The notes: generated by a model from the sequence alone, not told the origin. A stretch of 64,000 bases of DNA from Micromussa lordhowensis (GCA_964020085.1 OZ026601.1:26104914-26168913), one strand, 5' to 3'. Counted from the first letter of the stretch, positions 39,086 to 56,400 are shown. Program-made: numbers and translations.

Positions 39086-39529
39086 TGCCCTAGAGCCGGT
39101 GAAATAATCACTAGAGTGTTCTCGTTCTGAGCCACTGAGGCCAAAAGAGGAATTCAAAGTCCTGTTTAAAACAAACCTTTTGCCATAAAAGTTTAACCCC
39201 CTTGACTGGATGTACCAACAAAACTTTCAAGTGAGGGAGGGACAAGGTCATTGGTTGACATGCACTTTAAACAGACAGCTACACAGCAGATGGCTGGAAA
39301 TGTAGAATGACAGGTTGGAACTAGGGCAATGGTGCATCATGGAATGAGGAGAGGAAATTGGAGAGTGATGCTCCTCAAGTGAGGTGTTACAGTGAAGATG
39401 ATTCAAGAACCCACAATGAAGAACAATCCCCTGGTGGTGATGTGCTCAGCATGTGGTGTTGCGGTAACTATGGCTACAATTCAGATTTCTGAAGGAGCCA
39501 TTTTTTATTATAGGAAAAAGACAAGCAGT

Positions 39530-40475
39530 CTTTGTAACAACAGTTATTCCTTTTGATATTTAAATGACACATCTGATAGGGATAAGACCCAGCTTTTGAT
39601 TTTTGTTGAAAATTAGGAAAATAATGCATTCCATGCCCAGTAGAAATAATGTTACATGTTCCAGGCCATAATGACAGTAGGTGGAATGGAGAGCAAGTCA
39701 TGGTAAGTGATCTTTCCTTCATGCCAGAGACATTTCTGTCCTCCAGGCATTCAGTTCAAGATGCTTAAGTGTATCTCTTGCAGGAACAACAGTGCAAGGA
39801 TTTTCTGGCTGTGGTGAAGCAACATCGTCCATGCATTCAGGAGAAGTACCAGGTGATGAGCTGACACATCTTGATGAAGAAGTGGCTAACAGCCATGCAA
39901 TTGCATGAATTGAGGAGGATTCAGGTTGTCTGCCCAAAAGTGTCATGGCAACAAAGATGTCGCACATGCACCCCTGCCCAGCGCGCCACAACCTTTGCCT
40001 CCAACCATGCGCTCCTCCACGCCATCACCACATCTGCATTGCCTCCACCTTTGCTGCTGCAACACCTTTGTGCAAAGCGTGGTGAATTCTCTCCAGCTCA
40101 TGCAACTTTTGTAAGCTTCTTCTTCATCAAGGTGTGACCGTTCAGTGCTTGAGACATCTCCTAAATACATGGAAGATGAAGGTTCATCTCAACTAGAAAA
40201 TCCTTGCATTGTAGGTCCTGCAAGAAATACACTCGAACATCTTGGGCTAAATGCCAAAAGGATGGAGAAGTCTCTGAAATGAGAAAAGGATCGCCAACCA
40301 TGACTTACTTTCCACCACATCTGCTGATCTGTTATGGCACAAAACATGTGACATCATCCCAACCAAGCATGCAATACATCATTTTCCCAATTTTCAACAG
40401 CCAATCAGACGCTGGGCATCATCCAAATAAGGTGTCATTTGAATATCAAGCACAAATAACTGTTGTTTTATAACC
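39530..40475. repeat. inverted-repeat element with ~270-bp arms
   Basis: 39535-39800 and 40205-40470 are inverted copies (AACAGTTATT, GTTGAAAATT, AAGTCATGGT and GTATTTCTTGCAGGA are recognisable in both). About 400 bp lie between the arms. Short frames in the two arms are mirror images of each other and not independent genes. Confidence 0.7.
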
Positions 40476-40916
40476 CATCTCTTTCCTATAACAAAAAGAT
40501 TCACTCAGAGGTCTGAATCCTAACCTTGGTGACCACAATACCATGTGCTAACCATATCACTACTGAAGAATTGTCCACACTGTGGATTCCTAAATTAACT
40601 TTACTGTACCACCAAACTCAAGAGGTACCATTCCCTGATTTCCCCACCCCATTACACAATCCACTACTGCCCTGGTCCCATTCTGCCATTCCACATTTTC
40701 AGTCATCTATTGCATAACTGCTTGCTAAAAGTGCTTGTTGACAAATGCCCTTTCCCTCCCTCACTTAAATGTTCGGTGGTATATCTGGTGAAGGGTGTTG
40801 GACTTAAATGGTGAAAGGTTTGTTTCACACAGGACACCAAATCCCCCCTCCAGTCTTTGTGGCTAAGAATGGGCACATTCCAGCGATGTTTCACTGGCTA
40901 CTGGGCACTTAAGTCA

Positions 40917-41293
40917 GTTCCATTCCTAAGGGATCAGAGAAGTCAAATGGCTCATCAGTACAGGCGCTCAACTCCAATTTCTGTGACATGACGTGTCTAG
41001 GAGTGTTGTCCCTCCCCTTGGATGGGATGCTAGTCCATTGCAGGTGACCCCCTGCAATTGTCAGGTTGCCCTCACTAATTGGCCAGTACCAGTTACACTC
41101 TTGGGTAGAGAGAGACATTGAGAGGGTAAGGTGTCGTGCCTGAGAACATGACACAGCGACCCCAGTTTGGCTCCATTTTGGACCAATGGATCCAGAGTCT
41201 AACAGACCAACCATAAGACCATCAATTCTCCACCTCAACACAACCTCCCACTAACCCCTCCCAACATTGGCAAAAAAGGTATTGTTAACAGTA
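40917..41293 (-). repeat. dispersed ~390-bp repeat, copy 2
   Basis: Minus-strand copy of the repeat at 38697. A reading frame through it (RIDGLMVGLLDSG...) is the kind often mis-annotated in such genomes. It is 1.8 kb from copy 1, in opposite orientation. Confidence 0.75.
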
Positions 41294-43269
41294 CAGGGTT
41301 AGGGTTAGGGTTACACACTTGCGATGAGACCTCTAACTTAGGAAGAAGTCTGATTCAGCATATCAAAGACAAGGCATACATCAATTTGGATACTGTATTC
41401 AAACAGCCAAATTAAACCTGCCTTGATGCATGTAGTTGATTAATATTAGCAATGAGTGAACTTTGGACTAAATGCATGTGGATTAATCTTGTTTGTTTTC
41501 ACTGCATGGTTAATTTTTGGCAGAATAACCAGTAACGTGTTGTTTCTAGAGAGAAGAACTTGTTAGCCATTAGTAACTACCAAAAGGATATTGTAGTATA
41601 CAGGTATTCTAGAACAAGGTTTACGTGTACTTCAGAGCGAACAACGTAAACTATTATACAAATTGTCGTTCTTCTGATAACCTTCTTCTTTTCACCTTCA
41701 CCTATCTCTTTAGTGACTAGGTGTCACATAGGGCCTCACCCCTCTCGATGGCTGTAACTTACGTACAAAAAAATATTATTCTGTTCCGCAACATATGGCT
41801 CTATACCTGCTAACTTACAAGCAGTATTCACTACCTGTTAGGTACACTATTAATAATAGATAAATTATGCAATATCCAACAATCTGTGTGAAAAGGACAA
41901 CAAACATGCACACACTCGAGGCAGAAGAAAATGTTTTGCAAATCCACGAAACTGCGAGCAACAGCAGTGAAATGCAGCAAGAGAACTAGGAGCTTTGGAA
42001 AAAACATTCAAGCACTGGCAAAACAAATATCTACCTCCAACTGCGATAGCCTTATGATGGATACTTCACTGAGACTACATAATTTTCAAAGGAATGAGGC
42101 CCGGCTTTTTTCACACGTATCCGTTTTCACTAGTTTATAGCCATAGCATATACAACTAACAACAGTTTGTGAGTTTACTAACCTTGAAATACCAAGCACA
42201 ACGTGGGCTTCTCGCTGCTTTTTTTTTTCGACGAGCGTTGCAAGCGCTGTAAACAAGTCTAACAGGCTTCAACAGCAGCTAGTGACGTGGCGAAACACAG
42301 ATATCAAAGCTTGACTCCCTCAAATTTACTGTAAACTAAATATTAGCAAAAGTTTTGGCCAAAAGCACGATTTAAACGGAACTATAGCTTCAGAAACTCC
42401 CGCCACTTCAATGACCGAGTGATTGCGAGGTCGATTGCGAGCACAGTCTCGCTTGTCAGCGGATTGTCCCAAAGGAAAGGTTAGTACTGATTGTAACAGT
42501 CATATAGTGGATTACTAGTTTAATATTGTAGCTTATTGTGAATCTATCGCAGTCCATCTGTGGCAAATATTAATTGACAGCATGACCGATCGGATCACAA
42601 CCCTGCTCCTTCAATTCACCATGACGGCCATTTTTGTTTTGTATTATTTCTAGAAACTATCGTAAAAGCTCTATTTCCGGCTTAACTGACTGAGGAGAGG
42701 TCTCGTCCGTAAACAGCAACCGGCAATTTTGTTTTTGTTCCAAGTTTTGGGAAAAAGCCTCCTACTCTGCCTACTCAGACCAAACACAAATAGTTCTCAC
42801 TTCAGGGTACAAACGGCCAAATACATAAAGAGATAAAGCTTTTGGCCTTAAACGTGGTTCTTAAACTCCACTGCTGCATGTGTTGTAAATTATTGAAGTG
42901 AATTTAGTACAAATCGGTTGAAGTCATTTGACGTTTCGGCAGGAACACCGCTGATGTTGCACGATATTCAACTTAGATCGCTATTAAAAAGAACGTCTCC
43001 ATGCATTCGGCTACAAAGTAACCCAGGTTAAAACCTCGATTTTCATGGCAAACAGCGATTAAAGGCAGAAAAAATGATGTTAAAATGTAAAAAGACAATG
43101 AAGGTTGAAGGCCATGATTTTGTCGCCCAGCTTCAACAGTTTCCAGCACTTTTCTAACAGCTATACTTTGAGGGATGAATACTGCCACTGTTTAACAAGC
43201 GATGCTACAATAATGGTATCATACAAATTCCCAATCATTGGTAAACAAGTTGCAATCATCTATTTTGCA
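41294..43269. other. non-coding DNA, nothing firm recognised
   Basis: Contains three telomere-like GGGTTA units at about 41296-41315. A possible decayed hammerhead remnant (CCGAAACGTC on the minus strand near 42940) was the only other motif seen. Confidence 0.4.
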
Positions 43270-43650
43270 TAACAGGTTACCATAGCAACAATATTACCTG
43301 CTAAAACACCCTTAATTTTAACTTTGGGCGCTTATAACTCAAAAACGAACTCGGTGACCCCTATTTTTTATTATCGAATTATGATAAGCATGATAAGATG
43401 CAACTTTTTGCAAAGTTTTAAAAATGTTTGCGTTCAGAGCCACCTTAAATTTTCGAAAATTTATGGTGGCTCTGAATCCACTCCACAAATTTTGTTTAAA
43501 CTTTGCAAAAAGTTGCATCTTAGCATATTTATTATAATTCGATAATAAAAAATAGGGGTCACCGAGTTCGTTTTTGAGTTTTAGGCGCTCACAGCTAAAA
43601 TTAAGTTTGTTTTTAGCAGGTCATATTGTTGCTATGGTAACCTATTGTGC
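43270..43650. repeat. fold-back element with ~185-bp arms
   Basis: The arms pair from AGGTTACCATAGCAACAATA inward to AAAATTTATGGTGGCTCTGA with short mismatched stretches. CTCGGTGACCCCTATTTTTTA lies in the left arm and its complement in the right. Related CTCGGTGACTCC and CACGGTGACCCC blocks occur near 56390 and 56780. Confidence 0.75.
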
Positions 43651-44397
43651 CACAAATTTGACAGCAACATGTTCACCAACGATTGGGTAGTTTTTTGATA
43701 CAATAATTAAGGCATCAACCGATATAGAGTGATTTTAATGATCCATCAAATTCTACCTCTTGCGAAAGTGCTGGAAACTATTTTGAGCCCCCCTTAAGTT
43801 GACGAAAATGCATCTTCTTTGATCTTTCGGCCAGAATTAAAAAAAACTTATTCACCAGTTAAAGATAGATCTAGGAAGCGCCTTTGTAATTAAAGAAACC
43901 GCGATCAAAACCTACCTCATTTAACTCACATAAGCCAAACCTTCAAGAATAAACAACAGTTACGGCCAGGAGTCCATGCAGTACGTTTAAAGCTAACTGC
44001 TTGTATGTCGTCACTCTCACAGCAGGGCCGTAGCCAGAAAAAAATTTTGACTGAGGCAATGTCTATGAATAATTTATGACTGAGGCAATCAGTCCATGGT
44101 TGAGTTCTCTTCCTAGGTATTAGGTACTATAAACAACAAAAGCCAAAGAAATGACCGAGGCAAGTGCCTGCATAATCACTGAACTGCTCACATCATTTTT
44201 CAAGACGTTTGTAAGGCCATTGTGAGATGTTTGTATGACAGACTCGTTTACCTGCCAAGAAATATGAGTCAAGAACTGGAAAATTTTCTGCCAAATTGGG
44301 AGTTTCCTTGTGTAGTAGGGCATGGGATGGATTTCATGTTTACGTCAGCACTTAACTTAAGAACTTTTACAGTTACAAGAAAACATATTCTGTGACA
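43651..44397. other. non-coding DNA, nothing recognised
   Basis: Between the fold-back element and the Harbinger relic. No gene seen. Confidence 0.4.
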
Positions 44398-44890
44398 AAC
44401 ATGGGATTCATTGGTTACAATAAGCGTTTTATGTGGGCTGCAGTAGGTGCTCCAGGATCCACACATGACTCTAGGCTTTTGGGACGTTGTGGTATTTATT
44501 CTGAAATCGAATCGGGTCATGTGCTTCTCCTAACAGGTCTTTGAATCTGGACCCTGATGGAGAGATTCCATTTACTACTGTGGGTGATTCAACCTTTCCC
44601 AACCACTCCTGGCTTCTATTTTGAAGCCATACAAAGAGGGAACAAGGGTAACTAAGCAGAGGTATTTTAACAGGAGACTTTGCTCTGCCAGAGTTGTCTC
44701 TGAACATGCCTATGGAATGTTGAAAGGGCGGTGGAGAATTCTCTACAAAAAGACAGATTGCCATTTAGACAACATTTCCCTCGTCATCATGACTTGTATT
44801 GCTCTTCATAATCTTTGCATCCACCGAAGTGATCCTTGCAACCCCAGGCGGAGGCTTCAGGTCCATTTGAGTACAACTACAAGTGCGTGA
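44398..44890 (+). pseudogene. Harbinger/PIF (DDE_Tnp_4) transposase relic
   Basis: Plus-strand fragments in shifting frames: GFIGYNKRFMWAAVGAPGSTHDSRLL with the family's PGSxHDSR motif, GDSTFPNHSWLL, then LKPYKEGTRVTKQRYFNRRLCSARVVSEHAYGMLKGRWRIL (E...A-G-x-LKGRW) and CIALHNLCI. The N-terminal half with the first aspartate is missing, and at least two frame changes (near 44535 and 44620) are needed. A dead copy. Confidence 0.75.
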
Positions 44891-45855
44891 CCTGTGCCTC
44901 GCGCTTGCTCTTTGAGCAACGCTTTCAAAACCGCCTGTTTAAAATAATTTCACCTTATTGGCAGATTGTTAACGGTCTCCTTTGCAGACGTCTTTTCAGT
45001 AATCAAGACAATTTCAACAGAGTATACAAAAAACGCAAGTCTGAAGCGAGTGTTCCACGCGTCGCACTGCTCAGTATGAACTTCCGATCAAGCCATTTTT
45101 TTGCGCCATTTATTTTCTTGACATGGAGGCGAATGCCATGTTTAAGACAAAAAGGAAATGATCGCGGAAAAATTCCTGTGATCACAGGTAAGCTACATGT
45201 ATCGGCCGTTTTGTTTTGTTTCCAGTCCGCCGAATCATGCCGAATTTCCCACTTGGAAAATAATAACGCCCTTATGCCTATGAATTATTGTAATCTACTG
45301 AGATGAATTTAAGATTGTAAAGCGAACTCGTTAATTCAGTTGTTTTTACTGCAAGAGAGTTTTTTTTTAATAAACTTTAAACCTTATCGCAGGCTAAGCT
45401 TTTCAAACCGCCTGTTGGACGTGAAACTATTTCGATAATTCAGAAAACGTTTTTACCAACGGGAGTTAGTTAGTCTTTTAAGTCAAATATTGCTAAACGC
45501 TTTGTAAACAGTGCGGCCCGCCTTTAACAAGTGCGCTATTGTTAACTGTATCGATCCTTGGGAATTACTTAACGAATTCAACCCTTTGATTGACAGCAGC
45601 TGAAATCTGCGAAGAGACTCAAGTATTCCCAAACCTAAATTAGTTGACCAATCACAGCTGACTAGTTCTGGATGCCGTGCGTAAATAATCTGAGAACTGT
45701 AAATACATGTCGCGAAAGACAATGGCATTCTGCGCGATGGACAGCATCGCCCATTGTTACTGCGCATCCTTTTTGCACACGAAATGTCGCAACGTGACGT
45801 CATAGGTCAAACTCGCACGCTAAGGAAGAAATATATTAAGCAAGTACATATATGC
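44891..45855. other. non-coding DNA, nothing recognised
   Basis: The 156-codon frame ending at 45306 begins inside the Harbinger relic and shows no domain beyond it. Confidence 0.4.
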
Positions 45856-45865
45856 ATAGGGGGCA

Positions 45866-45902
<37 letters not shown>

Positions 45903-45960
45903 TATTACAAGATAATTTGGTTTTATCAAGGTTGATAATGTGAATTGTCCACCGTAAAGA

Positions 45961-46008
45961 GATTCGGAAGCTGACGTTTCGAGCATTAGCCCTTCGTCGG
46001 AGCGAATC
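45961..46008 (-). ncRNA. hammerhead ribozyme motif (PLE3 left)
   Basis: Minus-strand GATTC-GCT, CCGACGA, GGGC-TAAT-GCTC stem II, GAAA, CGTC, AGC-TTCC-GAATC. Stem I (GAUUC/GAAUC plus GCU/AGC) is complete. The core has C at the U4 position. Confidence 0.6.
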
Positions 46009-46136
46009 AAGGAATTGTGGGTTGTGTGTGGTTTATATACAGAAATATGGAGCTACGCTATTGGTTGGTGCCTGGCAACGTGAAAAACAACAGAATAAAT
46101 TAGTTGAATGAAAAGCGTTCGTTGATACCGTGAGGA

Positions 46137-46445
46137 TTAAGAGTGCCGATTTGAAAAATAAATTTTGCGGCTTTCTGTGCTTCCTTGGTGTAGGGAGAGG
46201 CCGCAGACTGCCATATTTTGCTTAGAATGATTCGACAGATTAAAGTGTCTAGCAACCGGTTTAGAAGCGTCTTTATCGTCTTTCTCTACGTCGCGAAGGT
46301 GTTCTCGGAAACGGTCGCCTAGTCGTCTACCTGTTTCGCCGATATATAACTTTTTGCAAAGAGTGCAAGTTATACAGTAGATGACATTGGCTGAGGTACA
46401 GGTAAATTGATCTGTGATCTTAATGGATCGCTTGGGTCCCGACAA
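46137..46445 (-). pseudogene. inverted GIY-YIG fragment of PLE3
   Basis: Minus-strand copy of the nuclease domain (CITCTLCKKLYIGETGRRLGDRF), identical in most residues to 48344-48600. It is cut at the SGPKRSIKITD segment, where the plus-strand RT begins. Confidence 0.8.
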
Positions 46446-46479
46446 TTTTTAACCATCTACACCAAATTAAAGCCCATAA

Positions 46480-48131
46480 ACTTGAACAATTAACAGGTCC
46501 TCCTATTTCTTGTGACTCGTCACTTGAAAGCCTTAGCACCGTAGTTACTATTCCAGAAAATCTTTCGCTTTCCGACGCAGAGAAATCCGTCCTTAGCAAG
46601 GGCTTGAATTTTGTTCCTATATCCAAAAACCTTGACGAATTCTCGGTTAAGCAAGATGTTGAAAAATTTCTTCGCCGCGTTCAACTTAAAGCCTTTTTCC
46701 ATGACAAAGAGGATGATTCTAACACCTCGGACAAAGATATTTTCGAGACGTTTCAGACTCGAAAATCGAAGTGGACTCCCCCAGAGGGCCAGTTCGCCTC
46801 TTTAGATTTTTTCATCAATAAATGCCGTCCAGACATCAACAAACTAAATTTCAATCGTAACACCAAATTTTCTAACCTTTCTTCGGAAGAGAGGGCGGCG
46901 CTTAAAAATCTTAGTAAGCGCAGAGACATAATTGTGAAAGCGGCCGACAAAGGCGGCGCTTTGGTTGTTTGGCGGGGCGACCTCTACCAAAAAGAAGCTT
47001 TGCGGCAACTTTTATGCCAAAGTTGATAAAGATCTCACTTCCACTAACCAACAAATTGTCAAGAACACCATTAACGAACTTATAGTAAATCAAGATTTAC
47101 CGGCTACTGCTACAAATCTCATCATCACCACTCCTAGAACTTCATGTATTTACTTTTTACCTAAAATTCACAAACCTAACAACCCAGGCCGACCCATCGT
47201 CTCTGCGTGTAGTTGCCCTACCGAACTCATTTCTAGCTATTTAGACAAAATTATGGCACCTATCGTCAGATCTTTACCGTCTTATGTTAAAGACAGTCAA
47301 CACGCCCTTCAAATTTTTCGCGATTTCAATTTCCTGGGTGAAGACAAACTTATTTTTACTATGGATATTACATCCCTTTACACCGTCATCCCTAATGGCG
47401 AAGGTCTTCTAGCCCTCAAACATTTTTTTGATTTACGCACTGTTAAGGAACCAAGCTCGGAAACACTGCTCCGCCTGGCTGAACTAGTTTTAACACTAAA
47501 TTGTTTTTCATTCGCTACCAGTTATTATAAACAAATCAATGGTGTGGCCATGGGCACCAAAATGGGACCCAGCTACGCCAACCTTTTCGTAGGCTACATT
47601 GAACAAAAATTTTTTAATCAATACAACGGCCCTAAACCTGAGCTATACCGTCGCTACATTGACGATTGTGTCGGTGCCACTTCCTCTACCAGAGAGGAAC
47701 TCAATCAATTTATAACTGCTGTTAATTCGTTTCATCCGGCTCTTAAGTATACCTGGGAAATTTCCAATACTTCTTTGGCATTTCTAGATATCAAAGTTTC
47801 TGTCGAAGGCAACGGTTTATGCACCAGTGTGCACTACAAACCCACAGATTCGCATAGCTATTTGTTGTATTCATCTTCACATCCATCACACGTCAAGAAT
47901 TCTATTCCTTATTCTCAGTTTCTTAGACTTCGTCGCCTTTGTAGTGAGGACTCTGATTTTTCCTTTAAATCAGAGGAAATGTGCAATTTTTTCGACAAAC
48001 GTGGATATCCTGCCTCTGTTGTTCAAGCAGGCCATCATCGTGCCCAACAAATTGATCGGCAGTCAGCACTACAAACGTCTCAGAAGGAGAATAATAATAG
48101 AATTCCATTCACCCTCACAATCACGCAGTAA
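46480..48131 (+). pseudogene. PLE3 reverse transcriptase, one internal frameshift
   Basis: The N-terminal region reads in one frame to about 47010 (IIVKAADKGGALVVW), then in a second frame to 48131. Motifs: CIYFLPKIHKPNNPGRPIVS, FTMDITSLYTVIPNGEG (motif A), INGVAMGTKMGPSYANLF (motif B), YRRYIDDC (YIDD, motif C), LAFLDIKVSV and YKPTDSHSYLLYSSSHP. A second shift near 48110 leads to the connector and the GIY-YIG domain. Two indels in otherwise open sequence suggest a fairly young copy. Confidence 0.85.
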
Positions 48132-48703
48132 AATCCATCATTCTCAAAAACTTTAAATTACTTCAAAATGATCCCGATACTGGTAGAATCTTTTCGCAAC
48201 CGCCATTAATTTCATTCAAACGCGACAAAAACATAGGTAACTTTTTAGTTAGAAGTGTATTCAAAACGAGTGAACAACCTGGAACTTTTAAATGCGCACG
48301 CGCGCGATGTAAAACATGTCCTTTCATTTACAACGTTGAGAAATTGTCGGGACCCAAGCGATCCATTAAGATCACAGATCAATTTACCTGTACCTCAGCC
48401 AATGTCATCTACTGTATAACTTGCACTCTTTGCAAAAAGTTATATATCGGCGAAACAGGTAGACGACTAGGCGACCGTTTCCGAGAACACCTTCGCGACG
48501 TAGAGAAAGACGATAAAGACGCTTCTAAACCGGTTGCTAGACACTTTAATCTGTCGAATCATTCTAAGCAACATATGGCAGTCTGTGGCCTCTCCCTAGA
48601 CCAAGGAAGCACAGAAAGCCGCAAAACTCTTGAACAAAGATTTATTTTTCAAATCGGCACTCTTAATCCTCACGGTATCAACGAACGCTTTTCATTCAAC
48701 TAA
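48132..48703 (+). CDS. PLE3 GIY-YIG endonuclease domain
   Basis: The connector (SIILKNFKLLQNDP ... FLVRSVFKTSEQPGTF) with CARARCKTCPFI leads into ITDQFTCTSANVIYC, KLYIGETGRRLGDRFREHL (YIG of GIY-YIG, with R), HFNLSNHS, and an RFIFQIGTLNPHGINERF end. This is the nuclease thought to nick the target during PLE retrotransposition. It is in a different frame from the RT because of the indel near 48110. Confidence 0.8.
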
Positions 48704-48794
48704 TTTATTCTGTTGTTTTTCACGTTGCCAGGCACCAACCAATAGCGTAGCTCCACATTTCTGTATATAAACCACACACAACCCACAATTCCTT

Positions 48795-48842
48795 GATTCG
48801 CTCCGACGAAGGGCTAACGCTCGAAACGTCAGCTTCCGAATC
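48795..48842 (+). ncRNA. hammerhead ribozyme motif (PLE3 right)
   Basis: GATTC (48795-48799), GCT, CCGACGA (48803-48809), GGGC-TAAC-GCTC, GAAA (48823-48826), CGTC, cut site after 48830, AGC-TTCC-GAATC to 48842. All three helices can be drawn. The ACGU step allows the very short stem III known from dimeric PLE hammerheads. One core base deviates (C for U4). Confidence 0.6.
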
Positions 48843-48895
48843 TCTTTACGGTGGACAATTCACATTATCAACCCAGTTGATAAAACCAAATTATC

Positions 48896-49583
48896 ATATA
48901 TGTATAGGGCTTGGCACCAGGTACGCTAACTTTGCCTGCAATTTACTCTCTTGGATGCTCGGTGACCCTTCTTTCCGTGGATCAAGTCTTTACCCGATTT
49001 TATTTATTTCAACAAAAAAACAACAACAGTCCGTGAGAAGTGAAAAACATTTCGCTTTTTGTGTTCTCGTGTGAGAGAAGTTTTCTTTGAATGATGGTAG
49101 ACGGGCAAGGCTAACATTTATTCCATTTCTAGGCCTATTCCACCTCAGCGACATCAGCTTCAAAAGTTTACCTAATATACTTAGTTGTGTTGAATTGAAT
49201 ACGTTTACCTGATATAAATTTCACTAATTTAGCTTCTTTATGGCCGATAGCTGTAAGCTAACATCGTCTTAAAATGACGGAAACCTCTAAAAACGATTGG
49301 TCTTGAACGCGCCTTATCTCCAGAACAAGGCGCCCCCCCCCCCCCACCCCCTTCACACACACAACGATATTTTTTTGTTGTTTTTTGTTTTTTTGCTTTT
49401 TGACAAGCTCACCATGCTCGTTTAAGAGAAAACGAGCATTTATTTCGCATTTTTTCGCTGCTTAGCATGCAGGAGGTCTATTGTTGCAGTGTATATGCAA
49501 ACGCTCATGCGGTAATGACGCGAAAATCGTGCGCAGCAGGGATGCGCAATGCCATCTCAGGAATCATCTCAAAGCTCTCAAAA
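48896..49583. other. non-coding 3' flank of the kinase gene
   Basis: Contains a run of 14 C near 49334-49347 and T-rich tracts. No gene seen. Confidence 0.4.
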
Positions 49584-53414
<3,831 letters not shown>

Positions 53415-56400
53415 ATGGCTTCCAACATTCAGGGGTTTCTTTCGGTGGTCGCTGCCATCTTATCTGCGCTGCCGTACGCTTCCAGCCGGGTCGAAGGGCC
53501 CCCTTTACCCAACAGACCTTTCATTACCGTGTGGAATACTCCAACGGACATGTGCAAGTCCAGATGGAACGTCACTCTGGATTTCAGTGCTTTCGACTTC
53601 GTGGTGAATCCCGACCAAACATGGCGCGGGGAATACATTGTCATATTTTACAATAAGCAGCTGGGCTTGTTTCCGTACTTTGACCGTGATGGAAAAGCAG
53701 TAAATGGCGGCCTCCCCCAGGTAGGGTGTTATTCAGTACCTTAGGCTTTCCGTGGGTAAGTAGCGCCCTATTTCCATGTTTCATCCACACATCACTTGTT
53801 ATCTGGAAATCATCTTTGAGACTAATTTATTGCTACATACTGCTGGAGCTTATCCCTTCCCTAATTTCAAGTACGAATATGTGTATCTGAAAAGAAACAA
53901 TGCTTCAGACACTTAAACTCTTCTGAGAGACTGAGAGCTACCATGTGTACACCTTCCAAAGAAAATGTCCTATAAAGGGATTTTAAACAACAGCCTCTCT
54001 GTTCAGAATTATTATGCCAATCATAAGACCACTTTATTTGCAAACAGTTAACCATTAAAGACTCCACTCAAACACCCATCTCAAGTTGTAAACAATTTAT
54101 TATCACAACAAAAACTACAGTAGAGCACAATTACCAGCTGCTGTTCAGGAAATGAACTTGTGCTCCACCCTGAAGGAAGGCACTTGGGAGGCCAAGCTCG
54201 AGAGAGACAAGACCAAGCTTGAGAGACTCAGACAAGACCAAGCTCATGAGAGAAGATATTGAGCTTGAGTCAAATTGTTCAAACCCCCCTCCCCCAACAC
54301 CCTTCCTACCCCCTTATCTTTAGACTCATCGTCATCGTCATCATCATCTTTATTTAAAAACACGGTAAAATAAATCACAGAATTAACAATTTAATATAAA
54401 AGCTACAACTTATGATGAAAAACTATGTATACAGATTAATCTTATTTAAAAATACTGCTAACTATTAAAGAAAGTAAACTAATGCCTTGTCGGAATTAAT
54501 TAACAATTGTTGGAAATCAGTCAGAGATGTTGCTTGCCTAGCAGCTGAGGGTAGGCTGTTCCATAGGACTACATACTGGAAGTGGTTCTATGTCATGTGA
54601 AAGTTTGAAACAGGCTGTTATTTTATTCAATAGCTTATGAACTTGACAGAACACTTCATGAAGGTCGAGGAAGACATCACAAGTGTTATACCTGACGCAG
54701 ACTTCCAGGGCATTGGTGTGATTGACTGGGAGTACTGGAGACCAGTGTTTGACAGGAACTGGGACACACTATCAATTTACAGGTCTGAAAACTTGTTTTG
54801 CTAGCTGCATGAATTAGGTAAAGTCTGCATCGGGCCATTAGTGGCCCTGATACAACCAGAGCTTTATCCTGGTTTCTCTACCATTGACTGACTAGGAATA
54901 TCTCTACTCCCCCCTGAATGTGATGTTTGTCTATCACAGGGTTACCCCCCAGCATTAAATTTGCCAGAATCCGTTTATACACCACAGTGGAGTGAGGAAC
55001 TGTGAGAGTAAAGTGTCTTGCCCAAGGACACAATGACCCTGGGCACAGCCTGGCTTGAAACCTACAATGTAGACTTTTCAATCTAGAGTCTAATGCACTA
55101 ACCATGAGACCATCACACCTCTGCATTCAATTTAAGTGCCATCCCACTTTTGATAGCAACTGTCCAGGGTTCGCACGCACCTTGAAAGTCCTTGAAAGTC
55201 CTTGAATTTGAAATTCAAAATTCAAGGCCTTGAAAGTCCGTGAAAAGTACATTGGGTCCTTGAAAAACCTTGAAATTTAGCTGTTTGACTGTTTTCACTT
55301 AGTGGAAGAATTAGAAAAGACTGACACTTGAACAAATCTGGCAGTTATCACTTAAACCCGATCATCTAGTATCACATTCTAAAGGAATGTTTTACTAGAT
55401 GGAGTGCTTGAAAAATTGGAATTGCGCCCTGGAATGTCCTTGGAAAGTCCTTGAAGTTTTAGCCCCAAAAAGAGTACGAACCCTGACTGTCCAATGAGAA
55501 ATAGACAGCTGAGATCTGAGATCTGACGAATTTACTGATGTCTGAGAAATGGACTGAAATTTTAACTGATAGCTGACAAAAACTTGACAAAGTAGACTGA
55601 TATAAACTGAGATCCAGCACCTCTTGTGCATGTTCACTTTAAGTTTGTAACCTCCATTGATTAAGAAAAAAATCTCGTAGTTAGAACATACGTATACATG
55701 TATGTGGAAAAGGTATGGAACATAATTTTTTTTGTAGCCATAGGTTGGTTGCTTGTGGATATTTTAGCCCTTAAGTTTCAATGGTCTCTGCAGCAAATTG
55801 ACAGAGATTGCTCTATTTGCATACTTGATGTAATATTGGGTTGAGTATATGATGTCATCAGTCCTCTCATTTGCATATTTTGCACATTTTTTAGAACTTA
55901 AATTTCTGTGGATCACCAATGCAGATATTACAAATGGTAAACAGCATTTTTAATCTTTCGTGGAATTCAATGCGATGCAGCTTAAAATTCAGGGGGTAAA
56001 AAGTTTCATCATAGTAGCACGTTAACAAAACAATAGATCGTTTTCATGTGACGTCATCACTTTGTCAAAGCCAAAACTAAAGAGCCATCAAAATGTTTAT
56101 CCTCATCAGCATAAGGAGCGGTAAATTTATATCTGTTTACAATTTTACTCAGTGGTGTGCTTGGTTTGGAAATCGCCTTGGCGAGTTGGGTTCTCTGGCT
56201 AGACATTATTATTATCTTATTATCTTATCTTTTCTATATATTCCTTAGTATTGCATTGTGCATCCCTACTGCGCACGATTTTCGCGCCATTAGCGCGCGT
56301 CCATGAGCGCGTGTGTGTACAAAGCCTAAGAGATTTCCCTCAAACTAAGCTCAATAGCGAAATAAATGCTCCTTTTCTATTAAACGAGCTCGGTGACTCC

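Larger units (their letters stand above)
45860..48895 (+). mobile_element. Penelope-like element PLE3, nearly full length
   Basis: A plus-strand RT and GIY-YIG element preceded by an inverted copy of its own 3' end (45911-46445 against about 48344-48895). Flanks share CATATATGYATAGGG (left near 45849-45863, right from 48895), a probable target duplication of ~13-15 bp with one mismatch. The leftmost part (GGGGGCAAGTTTCTAAAGAA) recurs at the end of the mini-element at 51998-52240. Outward hammerhead motifs lie at both ends. Confidence 0.8.

Noticed and set aside
41296..41315. Three GGGTTA units
   Set aside because: Far too short for a telomere or meaningful interstitial array.
42925..42965. 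Possible hammerhead remnant (CCGAAACGTC, minus strand)
   Set aside because: The GAAACGTC half is present but the CUGANGA half cannot be placed with a stem II, so I do not call it.
44836..45306. 156-codon plus frame
   Set aside because: Its start overlaps the Harbinger relic out of frame, and the rest shows no domain.
49334..49347. C-run next to T-rich tracts as a functional element
   Set aside because: Simple homopolymer, probably a repeat tail or low-complexity sequence.
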